A stretch of 64,000 nt of DNA from CAVWDU01 sp963840725 (GTDB lineage: Bacteria > Pseudomonadota > Gammaproteobacteria > Pseudomonadales > Halieaceae). Positions 63,030 through 64,000 of this stretch are shown piece by piece. The notes under the pieces are model-generated. The model had not been told where the DNA came from and made no database searches. It worked only from the letters and a program-made list of their open reading frames with translations. A program made the position numbers and the translations under genes. Location of the stretch: NCBI GenBank assembly GCA_963840725.1, contig CAWIZY010000009.1, forward strand, positions 1 to 64,000, written 5' to 3'. The stretch's first letter is position 1, and every line of letters starts with the position of its first letter.

Positions 63030-63239
63030 ATGGATGACGGCTTCAAGTTGTTCCAGCCAAGCGATCACTACTCAGATCTGCATGAGCGCAACGGCAGCCG
63101 GGACCTCAGTGCCGGTGATTGGAAACTGGGTCGCCACTACGCCGACCGGCAGACGCACATGTGGGCGCCAGTGGAAGAGGAGGGCACCTTCGACTACGAA
63201 CAGATACTGGCCTTCCTGGAGAGATGGCCTGATTCGTGA
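63030..63239 (+). CDS. Hypothetical fragment upstream of a UspA relic
   Basis: A 69-codon frame (MDDGFKLFQPSDHYSDLHER; HMWAPVEEEGTFDYEQILAF). Its composition is protein-like and its end (TFDYEQILAFLERW) resembles the C-termini of sugar-phosphate-isomerase-like TIM barrels, but I cannot assign it. It overlaps the next frame by four bases. It is probably a remnant. The region 62691-63029 shows no gene. Confidence 0.3.
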   Translation: MDDGFKLFQPSDHYSDLHERNGSRDLSAGDWKLGRHYADRQTHMWAPVEEEGTFDYEQILAFLERWPDS

Positions 63240-63502
63240 GCCGGAGTCGCCAGATCGCATGGGGTGAAATGGCGCAGTCGGCGGTGGAGTTCTTCAGACC
63301 ACTGGTCGAAACGTTGCGGGTGCGCGGAGGTGACATCGCTTTCATAGCTTTCGTTGGCCGAAAAAACGGTCTCCATCTCATCGTCGTCGGCAGCCATAGT
63401 CGTGGGAGGGTGAGTGAGATGTTACTGGGCAGCACTTCGCAAGGCCTCATTCGGGCCGCGTGCTGGACAGTGACAGTCGTGCCGGCAGGCAATCAAAACT
63501 GA
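63236..63502 (+). pseudogene. Universal stress protein (UspA) C-terminal remnant
   Basis: The second half of this 88-codon frame is the UspA nucleotide-binding signature: HLIVVGSHSRGRVSEMLLGS, then TSQGLIRAACWTVTVVP, with the G2xG9xGS pattern nearly complete. The first half does not match the N-terminal strand and helix of UspA, and the protein is about 50 residues short. It is best read as a C-terminal relic joined to foreign sequence. Confidence 0.65.
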
Positions 63503-63691
63503 ATCGGGCAACCAGGAACAAGTCCGTGGCGATTCCGATGTTTTTGCGTTCGGCTGATAAATCTTTACAGCCTCATTATGAAAACTGCGCTAGCATGTCG
63601 TGGCGGTAGTCCAGACCGGACCGGGTAGCGTAGTTCCTGCAATTGAATATGGCGTTTCGGCGCACCCCGCTGCGCGCCCTTGCCACGCACC

Positions 63692-64000
63692 ATGATGAGA
63701 AGCAGGTATAGCTTGGAGACACAAGCAGTCGACGACAGCAAGGGACACCTGACCGGATTCGGTTCCGCCGGGTACAGGAACTACGTGCTGTTACTGCTAA
63801 TGGGGGTTTATACCCTCAACTTCATTGACCGAACCCTGATTGCCGTGGTGGCCCAGCCCATCATCGAATCGTTTCAGCTCACTGACGCCCAGTGGGGCCT
63901 TCTGTATGGGCCTCCCTTTGCGATTTTCTATGCTGTGATGGGTCTACCCATCGCGCTGTGGGCAGACCGCGGTAATCGCGTACATATCATCACCTGCTGC
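63692..64000 (+). CDS. MFS transporter, N-terminal part (cut by window edge)
   Basis: The frame ATG 63692 to the window end gives YRNYVLLLLMGVYTLNFIDR (TM1 with the conserved Asp/Arg of many organic-acid and spinster-like MFS proteins), then TLIAVVAQPIIESFQLTDAQ and WGLLYGPPFAIFYAVMGLPI with motif A LWADRGNRV. It would move a small organic solute across the inner membrane. The ATGs at 63692 and 63695 and a TTG at 63713, preceded by AGAAGCAGG, are all possible starts. The substrate is unknown because most of the gene is outside the window. Confidence 0.85.
   Translation, partial: MMRSRYSLETQAVDDSKGHLTGFGSAGYRNYVLLLLMGVYTLNFIDRTLIAVVAQPIIESFQLTDAQWGLLYGPPFAIFYAVMGLPIALWADRGNRVHIITCC

Overview
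The window looks like chromosomal DNA of an aerobic, probably marine gammaproteobacterium. The clues are a TonB-dependent receptor of the sphingomonad/Cellvibrionales type, a wax ester synthase, DbpA and YbiT homologues, MacB-like and RND efflux systems, and fatty-acid/xenobiotic oxidoreductases. A Halieaceae-like source is my best guess from gene content; no rRNA or tRNA is present to test it.

Layout. 1-9.1 kb (all minus strand): BASS-type transporter, sugar-acid dehydratase of the enolase superfamily, TonB-dependent receptor, then larA-larC-larE-larB for a nickel-pincer-nucleotide (NPN) racemase/epimerase and its cofactor. This reads as one catabolic locus for a 2-hydroxy acid or sugar acid. 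9.1-17 kb is a decaying accessory zone: two broken amidohydrolase copies, a lone ParD antitoxin, an IclR gene cut by an IS91-type transposase relic, then intact MDR dehydrogenase, GFA protein, nitronate monooxygenase and a LysR regulator with a 3' frameshift. 17.9-22.2 kb: MacA/MacB-like tripartite exporter with a doubled permease. 22.5-32.7 kb: secreted spermidine-synthase-like protein, dienoyl-CoA reductase-like flavoenzyme, wax ester synthase, TolB/TPR membrane protein and a CurA-like reductase. 33.2-34.7 kb: a REP-associated tyrosine transposase (RAYT) and its truncated copy. 34.9-41.6 kb: S9 peptidase, DUF2891 protein, OmpA-like protein, DbpA. 41.9-44.5 kb: a group II intron with a frameshifted maturase, joined to a 5'-truncated IS3-type transposase. 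44.5-53.8 kb: frameshifted YbiT, TlpA-like thioredoxin, FKBP, then gntR-adaptor-RND permease (frameshifted). 53.9-64 kb: a patchwork of intact and deleted genes (serine hydrolase, VgrG-tail-like protein, lipase-like hydrolase, RHH/zinc-ribbon protein, sulfotransferase, broken DUF1704, sulfotransferase/TPR chimera, UspA relic) ending in a partial MFS transporter.

The most striking signal is a dispersed, strictly intergenic repeat family with an 11-bp core, GGACACCCACC and its complement GGTGGGTGTCC. There are about 45 copies at some 11 loci. In every two-armed cluster the GGACACCCACC arms lie on the left and the GGTGGGTGTCC arms on the right, each arm multiplied in tandem. The RAYT gene lies between left arms (about 32.99-33.03 kb) and right arms (34.31 kb onward), in the place of the short spacer of the non-coding clusters. 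The arrays are therefore plausibly REP/BIME-like or MITE-like elements mobilised by that transposase. The 3' end of the IS3 fragment carries a similar arm, so an IS-end origin stays open.

Many genes show single-base frameshifts or internal deletions. Some (YbiT, RND permease, LysR 3' end) could be sequencing errors; others (amidohydrolases, serine hydrolase, DUF1704, sulfotransferase/TPR) are real decay because whole domains are missing.
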